A model generated the notes under the pieces. That model did not search any database, had not been told where the DNA came from, and saw only the letters and a program-made list of their open reading frames with translations. The position numbers were made by a program, and so were the translations under genes. Below are positions 10,267 through 11,863 of a DNA stretch of 11,863 bases, in pieces. How positions within the stretch are numbered: position 1 is the first letter of the stretch; every line of letters starts with the position of its first letter. Origin of the DNA: SIG78 sp045533055 (GTDB taxonomy: Bacteria; Verrucomicrobiota; Lentisphaeria; Victivallales; Victivallaceae); the NCBI GenBank assembly GCA_045533055.1, contig JAZSHD010000239.1, forward strand, positions 1 through 11,863, read 5' to 3'.

Positions 10267-11863
10267 ATGAGCGACGATAAACAATTCAAAGAGTCCCCGA
10301 ACCGTCAGGTAGCCCTGAAAGATGTGCGTAACATCGGGATCATGGCTCACATTGACGCCGGTAAGACTACTCTTTCAGAACGAATCCTGTACTATACAGG
10401 TATCAATCATAAGATCGGTGATACACACGAAGGTACTGCCACCATGGACTGGATGGAGCAGGAACGCGACCGTGGTATTACCATCACCAGTGCTGCAACG
10501 ACTGCTTTCTGGAACCGCAATGGTGTGAAGCACCGTTTGAATCTGATCGACACCCCAGGACACGTGGACTTCACTGCTGAAGTGGAACGCTCCTTGCGTG
10601 TACTCGACGGTGCAGTTGCAGTATTCTGCTCGGTGGGTAAAGTCCAGCCCCAGAGCGAAACTGTGTGGCGTCAGGCACAGAAATACAAAGTGCCGATCGT
10701 TGCACTGATCAACAAAATGGACCGTACCGGTGCCGACTTCTACGGTGCTGTTGAAGAAATCAAAACCAAGCTGGGTGCCACCGCAGTTCCGCTGCTGCTG
10801 CCCATTGGTAAAGAAGCTGATTTCGTCGGTCAGATCGACGTGTTGGAAAACCGTGCCATCTACTTCAAAGGCGAAGACGGTTCCCAGATCGAATACACTG
10901 ATGTTCCCGCCGATTATGTGGAACTGCGTGAAAAATACTACAAACACCTGGTGGAATGCCTCGCTGAAGTCGATGAAGAGATCATGGAAATCTTCCTGGC
11001 CGACGAAATGCCGACTCTGGAACAGATCCGTCCCGCTCTGCGTCGTGCCACTGTTGCTGCCCAGGTCGTACCTGTTGCCTGTGCCAGTGCATTCAAGAAA
11101 CGCGGTGTGCAGCCGGTGCTTGACATTGTTGCCGATTATCTGCCCAGCCCCATCGATATTTGGGACATCAAGGGTTCTGACCCGATCACCGGCGAAGAAA
11201 AGACCCGTCATGTTGGCGACTTGCAGCCCTTCTCGGCATTGGTCTTCAAAATTATGACCGACCCGTTTGTGGGTAAACTCTACTATTTCCGTGTATACAG
11301 CGGTACTGCTTCGCAGGGTATGGAAGTGCTGAACCCCCGTACCAACCGTCGTGAACGCCTCGGCCGTCTGCTGCAGATGCACGCCAATCACCGTGAAGAA
11401 CGCAAAGAGATCTTCTCCGGCGACATTGCCGCTGCAGTGGGTCTGAAAAACGTTACCACCGGCGATACAATCTGTCTGGAAAATGACCCCATCGTTCTGG
11501 AAAGCATGACCTTCCCGGAACCGGTTATCAGCGTTGCTGTGGAACCCAAGAGCTCCGGCGAACGCGACAAACTTTCCAAGGGCTTGATCGCACTTTCCGA
11601 TGAAGACCCGACCTTCCGCGTCCGTTCCGACGAAGAAACCGGTCAGACCATCATCTCCGGTATGGGTGAGTTGCATTTGGAAATCATTATCGACCGTTTG
11701 ATCAAAGAATTTAAGGTGGAAGCCAACACCGGTGCACCGCAGGTTGCCTACCGTGAAGCTATCACTTCTGCGGCAGATGCCGATACCAAGTTTGTCCGTC
11801 AGACTGGTGGTCATGGTCAGTATGGTCATGTTATTATCCACATGGAAAAGTCGGAGGCCAAGC
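10267..11863 (+). CDS. fusA: Translation elongation factor G, 5' part (partial)
   Basis: This encodes the GTPase that drives tRNA-mRNA translocation and, with RRF, ribosome recycling. The window ends after 532 complete codons of an expected 700 or so, within domain IV. The ATG follows AAGGA (10256-10260) by six bases. GTPase motifs are present: P-loop AHIDAGKTT (27-35), switch I RDRGITI with T72, DTPGHVDF with catalytic H99, and NKMD (149-152). Then come the G' and domain II regions (PFSALVFKIMTDPFVGKL), domain III (SGMGELHLEIIIDRL) and the start of domain IV (YREAIT, GGHGQYGHV). The switch region (EGTATMDWMEQE) is of the ordinary bacterial EF-G type rather than the mitochondrial/spirochaete-like paralogue. 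K125 in SVGKVQPQSE replaces a usual Gly. The 3' end and any tuf gene beyond are not visible. Confidence 0.97.
   Translation, partial: MSDDKQFKESPNRQVALKDVRNIGIMAHIDAGKTTLSERILYYTGINHKIGDTHEGTATMDWMEQERDRGITITSAATTAFWNRNGVKHRLNLIDTPGHVDFTAEVERSLRVLDGAVAVFCSVGKVQPQSETVWRQAQKYKVPIVALINKMDRTGADFYGAVEEIKTKLGATAVPLLLPIGKEADFVGQIDVLENRAIYFKGEDGSQIEYTDVPADYVELREKYYKHLVECLAEVDEEIMEIFLADEMPTLEQIRPALRRATVAAQVVPVACASAFKKRGVQPVLDIVADYLPSPIDIWDIKGSDPITGEEKTRHVGDLQPFSALVFKIMTDPFVGKLYYFRVYSGTASQGMEVLNPRTNRRERLGRLLQMHANHREERKEIFSGDIAAAVGLKNVTTGDTICLENDPIVLESMTFPEPVISVAVEPKSSGERDKLSKGLIALSDEDPTFRVRSDEETGQTIISGMGELHLEIIIDRLIKEFKVEANTGAPQVAYREAITSAADADTKFVRQTGGHGQYGHVIIHMEKSEAK

Noticed and set aside
10267..10746. 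Possibility that fusA is the divergent EF-G paralogue seen in some Planctomycetes and Spirochaetes
   Set aside because: The switch I region reads EGTATMDWMEQERDRGITIT, the ordinary bacterial EF-G pattern, and it sits in the standard str operon position.
10375..11841. A 488-codon minus-strand open frame opposite fusA
   Set aside because: It is again in codon register with the sense gene; fusA shows all EF-G motifs, so this is a shadow.

Overview
This window is a conserved bacterial information-processing locus read entirely on the + strand: the end of the L10/L12-rpoBC operon followed by the start of the str operon. Gene order is rplJ (last 9 codons), rplL, rpoB, rpoC, rpsL, rpsG and fusA (5' part only, running off the right edge). 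There are no mobile elements, CRISPR arrays, tRNA or rRNA genes, and no sign of transfer. The long minus-strand open frames opposite rpoB, rpoC and fusA are codon-bias shadows.

Organism: a Gram-negative-type bacterium of roughly balanced G+C. RpoC carries a large insertion in the trigger loop (the SI3 type), which argues against Firmicutes and Actinobacteria. The RpoB and RpoC sequences look to me most like the PVC superphylum, perhaps Lentisphaerota. That is an impression from residue patterns, not a computed placement.

Layout: 1-445 is the end of the ribosomal stalk genes (L10, L7/L12). 446-789 is a non-coding spacer of about 340 bases. It holds a terminator/attenuator hairpin after rplL, then four hairpin-capable inverted repeats and a 17-base perfect palindrome, with a possible weak promoter. 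790-9032 is rpoB-rpoC, 17 bases apart, encoding the two large RNA polymerase subunits. 9033-9261 holds a 16-bp terminator stem and then a very A/T-rich promoter region. 9262-11863 is rpsL (S12), rpsG (S7) and fusA (EF-G), with a 98-base rpsL-rpsG spacer matching the place where S7 represses its own operon in E. coli.

Together the genes supply the ribosomal stalk that recruits translation GTPases, the catalytic core of RNA polymerase, the decoding-centre protein S12, the 30S head organiser S7, and the translocase EF-G.

I see no new biological system here. The points most worth a second look are two drug-target residues that match known resistance substitutions in other bacteria (Asn at the RpoB position equivalent to E. 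coli His526; Arg at S12 position 88), the structured rplL-rpoB spacer, a charged helical insertion nested inside the RpoC trigger-loop insert, and a strongly acidic RpoC C-terminal tail.
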